Below are positions 35,619 to 44,250 of a stretch of DNA of 64,000 nucleotides, one piece after another. The position numbers and the translations under genes are program-made. The DNA is from Ancylobacter novellus (lineage in GTDB: Bacteria; Pseudomonadota; Alphaproteobacteria; Rhizobiales; Xanthobacteraceae). The stretch spans positions 21,409 through 85,408 of the forward strand of contig QFQD01000055.1 of the NCBI GenBank assembly GCA_003241485.1. The letters run 5' to 3'. The stretch's first letter is position 1. Each line of letters opens with the position of its first letter. The notes beneath the pieces are model-generated. The model was not told the origin of the DNA. It saw only the letters and a program-made list of their open reading frames with translations, and did not search any database.

Positions 35619-38600
35619 TCACGGCGCGGGACGGGGGTCGGCGGGCACGTCGCCGGCAGCTGTCGCGGCCGCTGCCGGAGCGCCGCCCTTGCGCCCGCTG
35701 CGCCATTCCTCGAAGCGCTGCAGCACCGTGTAGAAGGACGGCACGAACAGCACGGCGAGGCAGGTCGAGGCCAGCATGCCGCTGAACACCGCGATGCCGA
35801 TCGACTTGCGCGAATTGGCGCCCGCGCCCGTCGCCAGAACCAGCGGCAACACGCCGAGAATGAAGGCGAAGGAGGTCATCAGGATCGGCCGGAAACGCAG
35901 CCGCGCCGCCTCGGTCGCCGCCTCCATGATCTCCATGCCCTCCGCCCGTTTCTCCCGGGCGAACTCGACGATCAGAATCGCATTCTTGGCGGACAGTGCG
36001 ATCAGCAGGATGAGGCCGATCTGGGTGTACAGGTTGTTGGCGACACCGAAGCCGGTCAGCGCCCCCACCGTGCCGAGTAGCGCGAGGGGCACGGCGAGCA
36101 GCACGGCGAGCGGCAGGATCCAGCTCTCATACTGGCCGGCCAGCACGAAATAGACCAGCAGGATGGCGAGGCCGAAGACGTAGTAGATCTCGTTGCCGAC
36201 CACCTTCTCCTGGTAGGACATGGCGCTCCACTCATAGCCCATGCCCGGCGGCAGCGTGCTGGTCGCCACCTGCTCCATGATGTCCAGCGCCTGGCCGGAG
36301 GAGAAGCCGGTCGCCTGCGCGCCGACGATGGTGGAGGCGGGATAGAGGTTGTACAGCGTGATCAGCGGCGGCCCGAAGGTCGGGGTCACCCTGGCCAGCG
36401 TGCCGAGCGGCACCATCTCGCCCTTCGGCGTGCGGATCTTCAGCTGCAGAATCTCTTCCGGCGTGCGGCGGAAATCCGCCTCGGCCTGGATATAGGCCTG
36501 GAAGGTCTGGCCGAACTGGTTGAACTGGGTGACGTAGCTCGATCCCACATAGCCCTGCACGGTCGAGAACACCTGACCGACCGTGACGCCGAGCGTCTCC
36601 GCCTTGATGCGGTCGATCTCCAGGAAGAGCTGGGGCACATTGGCGCGGAACGAGGTGCTGAGGCGTTGTAGCGCGGACTGCGAGGACGCGTTGCGGACGA
36701 TGGACTGCGTCAGGCTCTGCAGCTCGACGAAATCGAAGCTGCCATTCTTCGATTCCACCATCATGGTGAAGCCGCTGGCGTTGCCGATACCCTGGATCGG
36801 CGGGGGCACCAGCACGAAGGTGGTAGCCTCGTCGATCTGCTTCAGCTCGCGGTTCAGCGTCTCGTAGATCCAGAGCAGCCCCTGCCCGGCCTTGTCGCGC
36901 TCGTCCCAACCCTTCAGCATGACATAGGCGACGCCGGCATTCGGCAGGGTGGCATTGTTGTCCAGCACCGACACGCCGGAAATGGCGATCACGTTCTCCA
37001 CGCCGGGCGTCGCCTTGGCGAGGTTGGCGATCTTCTCCATCACGGCGCTGGTGCGCTGGAGCGAGGCGGCGTCCGGCAGCTGGGCGCCGATCAGCACATA
37101 GCCCTGGTCCTCGGTCGGCAGGAAGCCGGTCGGCACACGCGTCAGGCCCCAGATGGCGCCGGCGATCAGCAGCAGGCCGACGCTAACCGTGAGCAGGCTC
37201 ACATGCACCATGCGCCCGATGAGGCGGGCATACCAATGCTCGGCCCGGTCATAGACCGCATTGAAGCCGCGATAGAAGAAATTGCGCTTCTCCGGCGGCA
37301 CCGGCGGGCGCAGCCAGAGCGCGCACTGGGTCGGCTTCAGCGTCATCGCGTTGATGGCCGAGATAAAGGCCGTGGCGGCAATGACGAGCGCGAACTGCTG
37401 GTAGAGCTGGCCTGTCAGGCCCGGCATGAAGGCCGCTGGCAGGAACACCGACATCAGCACCAGCGTGATGCCGATAACCGGGCCGAGCAGTTCGTCCATC
37501 GCCTTCTCGGCCGCGAGCCGGCCCGGCAGGCCGCGCTCGATATGGCGCGCCACGCCTTCCACGATGACGATGGCGTCGTCGACCACGATGCCGATGGCCA
37601 GCACGATGGCGAACAGGGTCGACAGGTTCACCGTGAAGCCCATCGCCGCCATGGCCGCGAAGGTGCCGATGATGGTCACCGGCACGGTGGTGGCCGGCAC
37701 CAGCGTCGCACGCCAGTCCTGCAGGAAGACGAGGATGACGACCAGCACGAGGATGCCCGCCTCGAACAGGGTCTTGTAGACCTCCGTCACGGAGGCATTG
37801 ACGAACACCGTGGTGTCGAAGGGGATCTGGTAGGAGAGGCCCGGCGGGAAGCTCTTGGCCAGCACCTCCATCTTGGCGCGGACCTCGGTTGCCACCTGCA
37901 GCGAGTTCGCCTCGGGCAGCTGGTAGATGCCGAGCGCCGCCGCCGCCTTGCCGTTGAAGGTGAAGATCTGGCTGTAGGTCTGCGCGCCCAGTTCCACCCG
38001 CGCCACGTCGCGCAGCCGGGTGATGCGCCCGCCATCGGCATTGGCGACCTTGACGATGATGTTCTCGTAATCGGCGGCATCGTTGAGCCGCCCGTCAATC
38101 GTCAGCGTGTACTGAAAGTTCTGCCCCTTGGGCACCGGCGGCATGCCGACGACGCCGGAGGCGACCTCCTGGCTCTGCTGCTGGATCGCGTTGATGACGT
38201 CCTGTGGCGTGAGCTGGCGCGCCTGTAGCTCATCGGGGTTGAGCCAGACGCGCATGGCGTACTGGCCGGCGCCGAACACGTTGACATTGCCGACGCCGTT
38301 CAGGCGGGCGATCTCGTCCTGCAGGTTGATGACGCCGTAATTGGCGAGGAACAGGCTGTCATAGCGCCCGTCCGGCGAATAGAGCGTGACGAACTGCAGG
38401 ATCGCCGTCGACTTCTTCTGCGTGGTGACGCCCTGCACCTGCACCGCCTGCGGCAGCGAGGACATCGCGATGGCCACGCGATTCTGCACCAGCACCTGCG
38501 CAAGGTCCGGATCGGTGCCGATGGCAAAGGTCACGGTCAGCGTATAGGTGCCGTCGCTGGCGCTGGTCGACTGCATGTACAGCATGCCCTGCACGCCGTT

Positions 38601-38810
38601 GACCTGCTGCTCGATCGGCAAGGCCACCGTGTCGACCAGCGTGCGTGCGCTGGCACCCGGATAGAGCGTCGTCACCTGCACGGTCGGCGGCACGACATTG
38701 GGGTATTGCGAGACCGGAAGGTTGAACAGCGCCACGCTGCCGATGAGCACGAACACCAGCGCGAGAACGTTGGCGAGAACCGGCCGTTCGATGAAAAAGC
38801 GGGAAATCAT
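35619..38810 (-). CDS. RND multidrug efflux permease, AcrB/HAE1 family
   Basis: A 1063-residue inner-membrane proton-driven efflux pump. N-terminus MISRFFIERPVLANVLALVF (TM1), porter-domain sequence NLPVSQYPNVVPPTVQV and QLTPQDVINAIQQQSQEVAS, TM4 with FAIVLAIGIVVDDAIVIVE carrying the proton-relay Asp pair, a C-terminal duplicate (LYTQIGLILLIALSAKNAIL) with the essential Lys, and GVLPLVLATGAGANSRKSIG. All core residues of an active HAE1 pump are present. It follows its adaptor gene by 57 bases. No outer-membrane channel gene lies next to it, so a TolC-type protein encoded elsewhere is presumably used. Substrates cannot be predicted. Confidence 0.94.
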   Translation of the reverse strand: MISRFFIERPVLANVLALVFVLIGSVALFNLPVSQYPNVVPPTVQVTTLYPGASARTLVDTVALPIEQQVNGVQGMLYMQSTSASDGTYTLTVTFAIGTDPDLAQVLVQNRVAIAMSSLPQAVQVQGVTTQKKSTAILQFVTLYSPDGRYDSLFLANYGVINLQDEIARLNGVGNVNVFGAGQYAMRVWLNPDELQARQLTPQDVINAIQQQSQEVASGVVGMPPVPKGQNFQYTLTIDGRLNDAADYENIIVKVANADGGRITRLRDVARVELGAQTYSQIFTFNGKAAAALGIYQLPEANSLQVATEVRAKMEVLAKSFPPGLSYQIPFDTTVFVNASVTEVYKTLFEAGILVLVVILVFLQDWRATLVPATTVPVTIIGTFAAMAAMGFTVNLSTLFAIVLAIGIVVDDAIVIVEGVARHIERGLPGRLAAEKAMDELLGPVIGITLVLMSVFLPAAFMPGLTGQLYQQFALVIAATAFISAINAMTLKPTQCALWLRPPVPPEKRNFFYRGFNAVYDRAEHWYARLIGRMVHVSLLTVSVGLLLIAGAIWGLTRVPTGFLPTEDQGYVLIGAQLPDAASLQRTSAVMEKIANLAKATPGVENVIAISGVSVLDNNATLPNAGVAYVMLKGWDERDKAGQGLLWIYETLNRELKQIDEATTFVLVPPPIQGIGNASGFTMMVESKNGSFDFVELQSLTQSIVRNASSQSALQRLSTSFRANVPQLFLEIDRIKAETLGVTVGQVFSTVQGYVGSSYVTQFNQFGQTFQAYIQAEADFRRTPEEILQLKIRTPKGEMVPLGTLARVTPTFGPPLITLYNLYPASTIVGAQATGFSSGQALDIMEQVATSTLPPGMGYEWSAMSYQEKVVGNEIYYVFGLAILLVYFVLAGQYESWILPLAVLLAVPLALLGTVGALTGFGVANNLYTQIGLILLIALSAKNAILIVEFAREKRAEGMEIMEAATEAARLRFRPILMTSFAFILGVLPLVLATGAGANSRKSIGIAVFSGMLASTCLAVLFVPSFYTVLQRFEEWRSGRKGGAPAAAATAAGDVPADPRPAP

Positions 38811-38867
38811 GGCTCGGGCCTTCGGTTCGAGCGGTCCGGGATCGGCAACGCGTGTCCAGTCGCCGTG

Positions 38868-40103
38868 TCAGTTGGCCGGCGTGGCCGGCTTAGCCGCCGA
38901 TCCGGTGGCCGGAGGAGCCGAGGCCGGAGCCGCCGCTGGGGGAGCCGTCTTCGCTTCCATCTGCGGATCGACCTTGGCGCCCGGCGCCGCGCGCTGGATG
39001 CCGCCGACCACCACCCGATCCTCCGCCGAGAGGCCGGATTCGATCACCCGATACTGGCCGACCAGTTGCCCGGTGACGACGATCTTCTGCTCGACCACAT
39101 CGTCCTTGTTGACGACGAGGACATATTTGCCCTGCTGCGCCGAGCCGATCGCGGTGTCGTCGACCAGAACCGCGTCCGGGATGCTCTGCACGGGAATGCG
39201 CACGCGCACGAACAGGCCGGGCAACAGGGAGAGATCCTTGTTCTCGAACACACCGCGCACCAGCAACGTGCCGGTCGAAGGGTCGAGCTCCGGCGAGACG
39301 TAGTCGAGATGGCCCTTATGAGGGTAATCGGTGCCCTCGTTCTGCAGGCCAATGTCGATCTCGACCTCCTGGACCTGCTCGATCGTCCGCCCGCGCTTCG
39401 CCAGCGCTTCCTTGATGCGCAGCACCTGATTTTCGCCAATGTTGAAATAGGCGTAGATCGGGTTCATCTGCACGATGGTCGCAAGCTTGGTCGGCGTGCC
39501 ATTGCCGACCAGCTGACCGACATCGGCGAGATGGCGGGTAACGATGCCGTCGAACGGCGCGACCACGGTGGTGTAGCCGAGATTGATGGTGGCGATCTCG
39601 ATATTGGCCTTGGCCGAATCCACCGAGGCCTGGGCCTGCTCCATATTGGCGCGGGCCTTGTCGACCACCGCCTGCGAGGCGAAGTCCTGCTGGCCGAGCG
39701 TCTTCTGCCGCTGATATTCAGCCGTGGTGTTGGTGAGCTGGGCGCTGGCAGAGGCAAGCGAGGCCTTCGCCTGATCGAGATCGGCTTGGTAGGTGTCCTG
39801 CTGGATCAGGAAGAGCTGGTCGCCCTTCTTGACCACCGCGCCGTCCTTGTAGTCGATCTGCATCAGGAAGCCCTCGACGCGGGCGACCAGATCGACCGAA
39901 TTGATCGAGGCCGTGTTGCCGGTGAACTCGAGATAACGCGTCACCGTTTGTTTCTCGGGCGTGGCGACCGTGACCTGCGGTGGCGGCGGGGGGACGTATT
40001 TGTTCTCTTCGGTGCAGGCTCCGAGCAGCGCCGCGATCACCGACACGCCGAACACGCCGGCCCATCCGCGTCCTGCAGCCAACAGACGCACACCCGCAAC
40101 CAT
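38868..40103 (-). CDS. RND efflux periplasmic adaptor lipoprotein, AcrA-like
   Basis: A 411-residue membrane fusion protein. The N-terminal signal ends in a lipobox (IAALLGAC), followed by a Pro-rich linker (VPPPPPQV). Lipoyl/coiled-coil landmarks are VEGFLMQIDYKDGAVVKKGD, a hairpin of about 90 residues (LDQAKASLASASAQLTN to SVDSAKANIEIATINLGY), VVAPFDGIVTRHLADVGQLV, then the beta-barrel and membrane-proximal domains. The C-terminus is an Ala/Pro-rich tail. It joins the RND permease to an outer-membrane channel. An AT-rich region with an inverted repeat lies upstream; no repressor gene is adjacent. The start MVAGVRLLAAG gives a proper signal peptide. Confidence 0.9.
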   Translation of the reverse strand: MVAGVRLLAAGRGWAGVFGVSVIAALLGACTEENKYVPPPPPQVTVATPEKQTVTRYLEFTGNTASINSVDLVARVEGFLMQIDYKDGAVVKKGDQLFLIQQDTYQADLDQAKASLASASAQLTNTTAEYQRQKTLGQQDFASQAVVDKARANMEQAQASVDSAKANIEIATINLGYTTVVAPFDGIVTRHLADVGQLVGNGTPTKLATIVQMNPIYAYFNIGENQVLRIKEALAKRGRTIEQVQEVEIDIGLQNEGTDYPHKGHLDYVSPELDPSTGTLLVRGVFENKDLSLLPGLFVRVRIPVQSIPDAVLVDDTAIGSAQQGKYVLVVNKDDVVEQKIVVTGQLVGQYRVIESGLSAEDRVVVGGIQRAAPGAKVDPQMEAKTAPPAAAPASAPPATGSAAKPATPAN

Positions 40104-40545
40104 GCCATTCCCCCGAGCGACCCAAAGCCCGAGGCCAAAATATACTGGCACGCTGCAAAATGTCTAGTTTGACGAATATTGCAGATAAGTTATGTATATA
40201 TTCACGTCATATTCGTATTAAATGAGAACATTACAATAACAGTGGGCCTGAGCAAGGCGACGACACGACACCCCACGCAGATACCTCGCACGAAACGGCG
40301 GCAATAGCTCGCGGCATCTCGCACCACCGCGCCAGGCCGAACGGGTCGATTGACGATAGCTTGAGCGGAGCTGTAACGCCGTGCACGAATCAGGCGCGGC
40401 GTGACGGTATGCTGACACGCCCCCCCATGCCGCCGGCAGCACGAACAGCGCGTGCGATCCGATTAGACCCTAGGCGGAGTGCTCGCACACTTGTACTGGT
40501 AATGCAGTCGTCACGCGTGCCGCCCACGCCTGTCAGGGACCCCGC
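40104..40545. other. 442-base intergenic region upstream of the RND efflux operon
   Basis: No convincing gene is seen. The first 130 bases, next to the adaptor gene, are AT-rich and hold the inverted repeat described at 40172-40216, probably the efflux promoter and operator. The remaining part is ordinary GC-rich sequence with a run of C residues near 40421-40427 and no coding character in any frame. Confidence 0.5.
40172..40216 (-). promoter_or_regulatory. Candidate operator/promoter of the RND efflux operon
   Basis: ACGAATAT (40172-40179) is exactly inverted as ATATTCGT (40209-40216), with a 29-base AT-rich centre containing TATGTATATATTC. The pair lies 70-115 bases upstream of the adaptor start, in the only strongly AT-rich stretch of this intergenic region. 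Efflux operons of this type are commonly repressed by dimeric TetR-type regulators, but none is encoded in the vicinity. Function is inferred from position and symmetry only. Confidence 0.35.
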
Positions 40546-40881
40546 ATGAAGCCGGTCGCTTTTGCCCTCACTGCCCTCGCCCTCGCCGCCCCCACCCTTG
40601 CGCTGGCGGCCAACCCGGCGCTCACCCTGGCGCAGGGCGACATTTTCACCGATCCGGTCGGCACAGTGATCGGCGTCTCCGTCACCAACGGCACGTCCGC
40701 TACCGTCGGCTCCGCGGTCGTGACCTGCGCCTTCACGGCGAAGGGAAAACCGGTCGGCTCGTCCAGCACGACCATCTACAACATCGTCGCCGGCGATAAG
40801 GGTCAGGACCAGGTGCACCTGATGGGCGCTGCCGCCGACGCCGCCCAGTGCTCCATATCCTCGACCACGCCGTCGAACTGA
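40546..40881 (+). CDS. Small secreted protein of unknown function
   Basis: A 111-residue protein with a clear Sec signal peptide (MKPVAFALTALALAA to about residue 22, cleavage after ALAA). The mature part of about 90 residues is rich in Ser, Thr, Gly and Val with a beta-sandwich-like pattern (TVIGVSVTNGTSATVGSAVV) and two cysteines (VVTCAFTAKG and AAQCSISSTT) that could form a disulfide. I do not recognise a family; it is not enzymatic by any visible motif. It stands alone between the efflux operon and the tRNA gene. Confidence 0.6.
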   Translation: MKPVAFALTALALAAPTLALAANPALTLAQGDIFTDPVGTVIGVSVTNGTSATVGSAVVTCAFTAKGKPVGSSSTTIYNIVAGDKGQDQVHLMGAAADAAQCSISSTTPSN

Positions 40882-40992
40882 ACCGACCGTCGCGAGACGC
40901 CTTCGATGACCGCAGGTCGCCTCTCGGGGCCGGCGCAGGGACATGTTCCACCGCTGCTTTGCAGGCTTGTGGGAGAATGACGTCGGACCCGC

Positions 40993-41020
40993 TTGCCAGC
41001 GCGATGCGCTTCGCTATATT
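40993..41020 (+). promoter_or_regulatory. Probable sigma-70 promoter of tRNA-Ser
   Basis: TTGCCA (40993-40998) and TATATT (41015-41020) are separated by 16 bases, and stand 76 bases upstream of the mature tRNA-Ser. The boxes are close to the housekeeping consensus for this class. Position supports the assignment; the transcription start is not known. Confidence 0.5.
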
Positions 41021-41096
41021 CCGCGCCTCTCACGAGGGTGGTCGGACGAAGCGCCCACCCTGCGAGAGAAACCGCGGGGTTTCGCACCCACGGTTC

Positions 41097-41186
41097 GGAG
41101 GGGTGGCCGAGTGGTTGAAGGCGCACGCCTGGAAAGTGTGTATACGGGAAACCGTATCGCGGGTTCGAATCCCGCTCCCTCCGCCA
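41097..41186 (+). tRNA. tRNA-Ser (anticodon GGA)
   Basis: A 90-base type II tRNA including the encoded CCA end. Acceptor stem GGAGGGG pairs with TCCCTCC (one G-U pair). The D-loop region reads TGGCCGAGTGGTTGAAGG. The anticodon loop CTGGAAA gives anticodon GGA, for serine codons UCC/UCU. A long variable arm (TATACGGGAAACCGTAT) marks it as a serine tRNA, and the T-arm is CGGGTTCGAATCCCG. No duplicated 3' end was seen nearby, so there is no sign of an integrated element here. Confidence 0.96.
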
Positions 41187-41525
41187 AACCTGATGTTTTT
41201 CCCCGTTTTCTCGCGTTAGCTACCGACAATCGGAACCCAATGTTCTCGCGGGTTCCGAATGTGTATGCGCATTTCACCATCCGTGGCCGTGAGATGCAAA
41301 TGAGCGTAGTACACCGCATCCGCGCGGCGGGCCCTCGTTGGGAGCCGGCATGCGGGCGTTGAATGGGCTTTCGGCCCGAGGGGGTCGCCAATCTCACGAC
41401 GACCGGCGATATTTTGCCAGACCTCTTGTTTTTGTGCACTGCAGCAACGATCTTCCTGCCGGGGCGTTAGGACACTGGCGTCCATAGTCTGGACGCATCA
41501 GGGCGCCTATTCCCCGACGGCCGGC
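41187..41525 (+). other. 339-base region between tRNA-Ser and the esterase gene
   Basis: No supported gene. A minus-strand open frame of 89 codons (41216-41485) lacks a ribosome binding site and recognisable sequence. The region has mixed composition and no tRNA-derived direct repeat, integrase fragment or strong terminator, although TTTTTCCCC directly follows the tRNA and might help end transcription. Confidence 0.4.
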
Positions 41526-42608
41526 GTGCCCGGCCGGCTCTCCGCCCTCTCGGAATTCGGATCGAATCCGGGTGGATTGACGTCGAAATACTACCTTCCG
41601 GCGAACCTGCCCCAAGGCGCGCCGCTCGTCGTTGTGCTGCATGGCTGCACCCAGAACGCGGACGGTTACGACCGTCATGCCGGCTGGTCGCAACTGGCCG
41701 ATCAGGCAGGTTTCGCCCTGCTCTATCCGGAACAGCATCACGGCAACAATCCCAATCTGTGCTTCAACTGGTTTCGCCCGGGAGACACGCGCCGTGATTC
41801 CGGCGAGGCCTTGTCGATCCGCCAGATGATCGAAAAGATGGTGGCGACCCACGGCCTTGCCCGCGACAGGATATTCATCACCGGCCTGTCCGCTGGCGGC
41901 GCGATGACCTCCGTCATGCTCGCGACCTATCCGGAGATATTTGCCGGAGGCGCCATCATCGCCGGCCTAACCTATGGCTGTGCGAGTTCCGTGCCGGAAG
42001 CGTTCGACTGCATGCGCGGGCAAGGCGTGGCGTCCGAGGAGGAGCTCTGGGCGCTCGTGCGCGCGGCCTCCTCCCACGCCGGCCCCTGGCCGCGTATCGC
42101 CATCTGGCAGGGAACGGCCGACCACACCGTCGCCCCTTCCAATGCCGAGCAGATTGCCGCGCAATGGCGCGGTGTCCACCGGCTCGACGACACGCCGACG
42201 CGGTCAGAAGTGCTGGGCGTTCGCGCCAAGCGCGTCTGGTGCAATGCCGCCGGCGAGGCCGTCATCGAAGTGAACACAGTGGCGGCCATGGGCCATGGCA
42301 CGCCGCTCGGCGATGAATTCGGGGTTCCCGGTCCGTACATGCTGGATGTCGGCATCTCCTCTACACGCGAGATCGCGCAGTTCTGGGGAATTGCGCCGGC
42401 GCCGGCAGAGGCGTTTGTGCCGGCCGCAACCGCCTCTCCGCAAACATCAGCTGCTGCGCGCGCGCCCGTGCCGCTGTCATCCGGGACCACGGCACCCGCG
42501 CCGGGGACCTATGCCATGACCATCTCGTCGAAGCCGCCAGCATCGAGGCCATCGGGCGCGAAAAAGATCATCGAAGATGCGCTACGCGCCGCCGGACTGA
42601 TGCGTTAG
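41526..42608 (+). CDS. Extracellular-type PHB depolymerase family esterase
   Basis: A 360-residue alpha/beta hydrolase of the PHB depolymerase / feruloyl esterase family. The oxyanion-hole motif is LVVVLHGCTQNADGYD; the nucleophile elbow is IFITGLSAGGAMTSVML; a catalytic Asp is likely in WQGTADHTVAPSNAEQ and the His in VAAMGHGTPLGDEFG. The core ends near residue 290. A flexible Ala/Pro/Ser linker and a short terminal helix (KKIIEDALRAAGLMR) follow, seen in other members. The start is a GTG without a good ribosome binding site; the frame stays open upstream, so the true N-terminus is uncertain. No signal peptide is visible from this start, so the substrate may be intracellular. Confidence 0.83.
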   Translation: MPGRLSALSEFGSNPGGLTSKYYLPANLPQGAPLVVVLHGCTQNADGYDRHAGWSQLADQAGFALLYPEQHHGNNPNLCFNWFRPGDTRRDSGEALSIRQMIEKMVATHGLARDRIFITGLSAGGAMTSVMLATYPEIFAGGAIIAGLTYGCASSVPEAFDCMRGQGVASEEELWALVRAASSHAGPWPRIAIWQGTADHTVAPSNAEQIAAQWRGVHRLDDTPTRSEVLGVRAKRVWCNAAGEAVIEVNTVAAMGHGTPLGDEFGVPGPYMLDVGISSTREIAQFWGIAPAPAEAFVPAATASPQTSAAARAPVPLSSGTTAPAPGTYAMTISSKPPASRPSGAKKIIEDALRAAGLMR

Positions 42609-42666
42609 GCGTTTCGCCATTGCGGCCGGCGAACGAGGCTTGCCTCGCCGGCCGGGCCTTCTCCTG

Positions 42667-43287
42667 TCAGCGACCGGGCGCGCCGGGCTCGTCGTTCCAT
42701 CGGATCGAGGAACGCCCGCGCGTCAGATCGGTCAGCAGTCGGTCCACGCTATCGGCTTCCGATGCTGGCACGGACACCGACAGGATCGCACCGCTGTCGG
42801 TGAAGGCCTGCGTCTCCACCAGAACCCCCGCAAGCGCGCCCAACCTCGCCTGCACCAGCGCCAGATCACCGAACCCGCAATTGACGGTCCCGAGGACGCT
42901 CTCGATGAGCGTCACCTTCCCGGCTTCACGCAAACACAGCGCCGCCGTTCCGCCATAGGCACGCATCAGGCCGCCGCTCCCGAGCAGGATGCCCCCGAAC
43001 CAGCGGGTCACCACAACGGCGACACGATCGAGGCCTTGCCCGTCAATGGCGCTCAGGATCGGCTTGCCGGCGGTGCCGCTGGGCTCGCCATCGTCGTTGA
43101 AGCGGTAGTTCTGCCCCACGCGCCATGCCCAGCAATTGTGATTGGCGGCGGGATCCGACCGCGCCGCGATGAAGTCCTTCGCCGCCGCCTCGTCGGCGAC
43201 CGGGGCGGCGGCCGCGATGAAGCGGCTTCTCTTGATCTCTTGCTCGCGGAGAACGGGCTCAACGAGGGTCGACATATGCGGCGGCAT
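42667..43287 (-). CDS. YigZ/IMPACT family protein
   Basis: About 206 residues of the YigZ/IMPACT (UPF0029) family. Landmarks: EQEIKRSRFIAAAAPVAD at the N-terminus, NHNCWAWRVG, RFNDDGEPSGTAGKPILSAI (the family signature) and VVVTRWFGGILLGSGGLMRAY. A DUF1949-like C-terminal half follows. Eukaryotic IMPACT regulates the Gcn2 kinase; the bacterial role is undefined. Two starts are possible (43287 and 43275), neither with a strong ribosome binding site; longer upstream extension is Arg-rich and rejected. Its 3' end faces the esterase gene. Confidence 0.85.
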   Translation of the reverse strand: MPPHMSTLVEPVLREQEIKRSRFIAAAAPVADEAAAKDFIAARSDPAANHNCWAWRVGQNYRFNDDGEPSGTAGKPILSAIDGQGLDRVAVVVTRWFGGILLGSGGLMRAYGGTAALCLREAGKVTLIESVLGTVNCGFGDLALVQARLGALAGVLVETQAFTDSGAILSVSVPASEADSVDRLLTDLTRGRSSIRWNDEPGAPGR

Positions 43288-43435
43288 GAAATCGCTCACG
43301 TCTGCCGGTTCGCGCCGGCACCTTTTGCCATGTTGCGAACGCAGATGGCGTGGATTCACGCCAGCGCGCCGTGCCCTACCATCAATCCTGACGACGCGAC
43401 GTTCAACATGCGGGTTGCCGCTCCCGTCGACCTCC

Positions 43436-43615
43436 TCAATGCAGGCTCGACGCCGCGGCAACGTCCTTGTCGTGCGTGCCGAAGCGATCAACCATAGTGG
43501 CGCTCGCCTCGTTCAGGCCGCTCACCTCGACAGACGCCCCGGCCTTGCGGAACTGCAGCACAGCCTTGTCGACATGCGCACCGACGGCGACGAGCCGCCA
43601 TTTGTGCCGGCGCGC
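43436..43615 (-). pseudogene. SulP anion transporter remnant (C-terminal STAS end)
   Basis: Minus-strand frame encoding about 57-60 residues that match the very end of SulP-family anion transporters: HVDKAVLQFRKAGASVEV followed by SGLNEASATMVDRFGTHDKD, which is the closing part of the STAS domain. There is no start codon, ribosome binding site or upstream transporter domain; the in-frame sequence further upstream becomes Arg-rich and runs antisense through the response regulator gene. This is best read as the surviving tail of a deleted gene. It fills most of the 348-base gap between the YigZ and response regulator genes. Confidence 0.7.
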
Positions 43616-43635
43616 ATCCGCGATACTCTGCCCGA

Positions 43636-44250
43636 ATGGATCTGATCCGCATCCTTCTGGTCGACGACCATCCGATCGTGCGCGAAGGCTATCGGCGCCT
43701 GCTCGGACGTCAGCCCGGCTTTTCGGTCGTGGCCGAGGCGGCGGCCTTCGCCGCCCATGCACCCGATGTCGTGTTGATGGACCTGTCCATGCCGGGCGGT
43801 GGCGGTTTCGCCGCCGTCGAGTCGTTGCTGGCGCGCGATGCGAAGGCACGCATTATCGTGGTGTCGATGCATCAGGGCGCGATCTTCGCGCGCAAGGCCA
43901 TCGCCGCCGGGGCGCGCGGTTTCGTGTCCAAGAGCAGCCCGCCGGACGAACTGGTACGCGCCATCACCACCGTGATGTCCGGGCGGCGCGTGCTCTCGGA
44001 CGACATGGCGCAGGAATTTGCCCGTACCTCGCTCGAACCCGACGATGTCGCCGGCCTGACGCCCCGCGAGCGCGACATACTTCTGCTGCTGGCGCGCGGC
44101 ATGAGCGGGCGGTCCATCGCCAGTAGCCTCGGCCTTTCCTCCAAGACGGTGCAGAACAATCTGTCGCTCATCCGCGCCAAGCTCGGCGCTTCCGGCGACG
44201 CCGAACTGGTGCTCAAGGCGCAGCGCGCCGGTTTCGTCGACGCGATGTGA
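43636..44250 (+). CDS. NarL/FixJ-family response regulator
   Basis: A 204-residue regulator. Receiver domain: IRILLVDDHPIVREGYRRLL, phospho-Asp in DVVLMDLSMPGGGG and the conserved Lys in GARGFVSKSSPPDEL. C-terminal LuxR helix-turn-helix: LTPRERDILLLLARGMSGRS and SSKTVQNNLSLIRAKLGAS. The receiver is shorter than usual between the first acidic pair and the phospho-site (EAAAFAAHAPDVVLMD), a modest deletion. The stop overlaps the start of the partner kinase (TGATG). It is followed by the MoxR/VWA operon. It resembles the small regulator pairs (MoxX, FlhR) controlling C1 metabolism in Paracoccus, an inference only. Confidence 0.9.
   Translation: MDLIRILLVDDHPIVREGYRRLLGRQPGFSVVAEAAAFAAHAPDVVLMDLSMPGGGGFAAVESLLARDAKARIIVVSMHQGAIFARKAIAAGARGFVSKSSPPDELVRAITTVMSGRRVLSDDMAQEFARTSLEPDDVAGLTPRERDILLLLARGMSGRSIASSLGLSSKTVQNNLSLIRAKLGASGDAELVLKAQRAGFVDAM

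Noticed and set aside
41216..41485. 89-codon minus-strand open frame
   Set aside because: No ribosome binding site and no recognisable sequence; it lies in non-coding-like DNA.
41187..41525. Integration site of a mobile element at tRNA-Ser
   Set aside because: No second copy of the tRNA 3' end, no integrase and no change in gene character were seen to the right.
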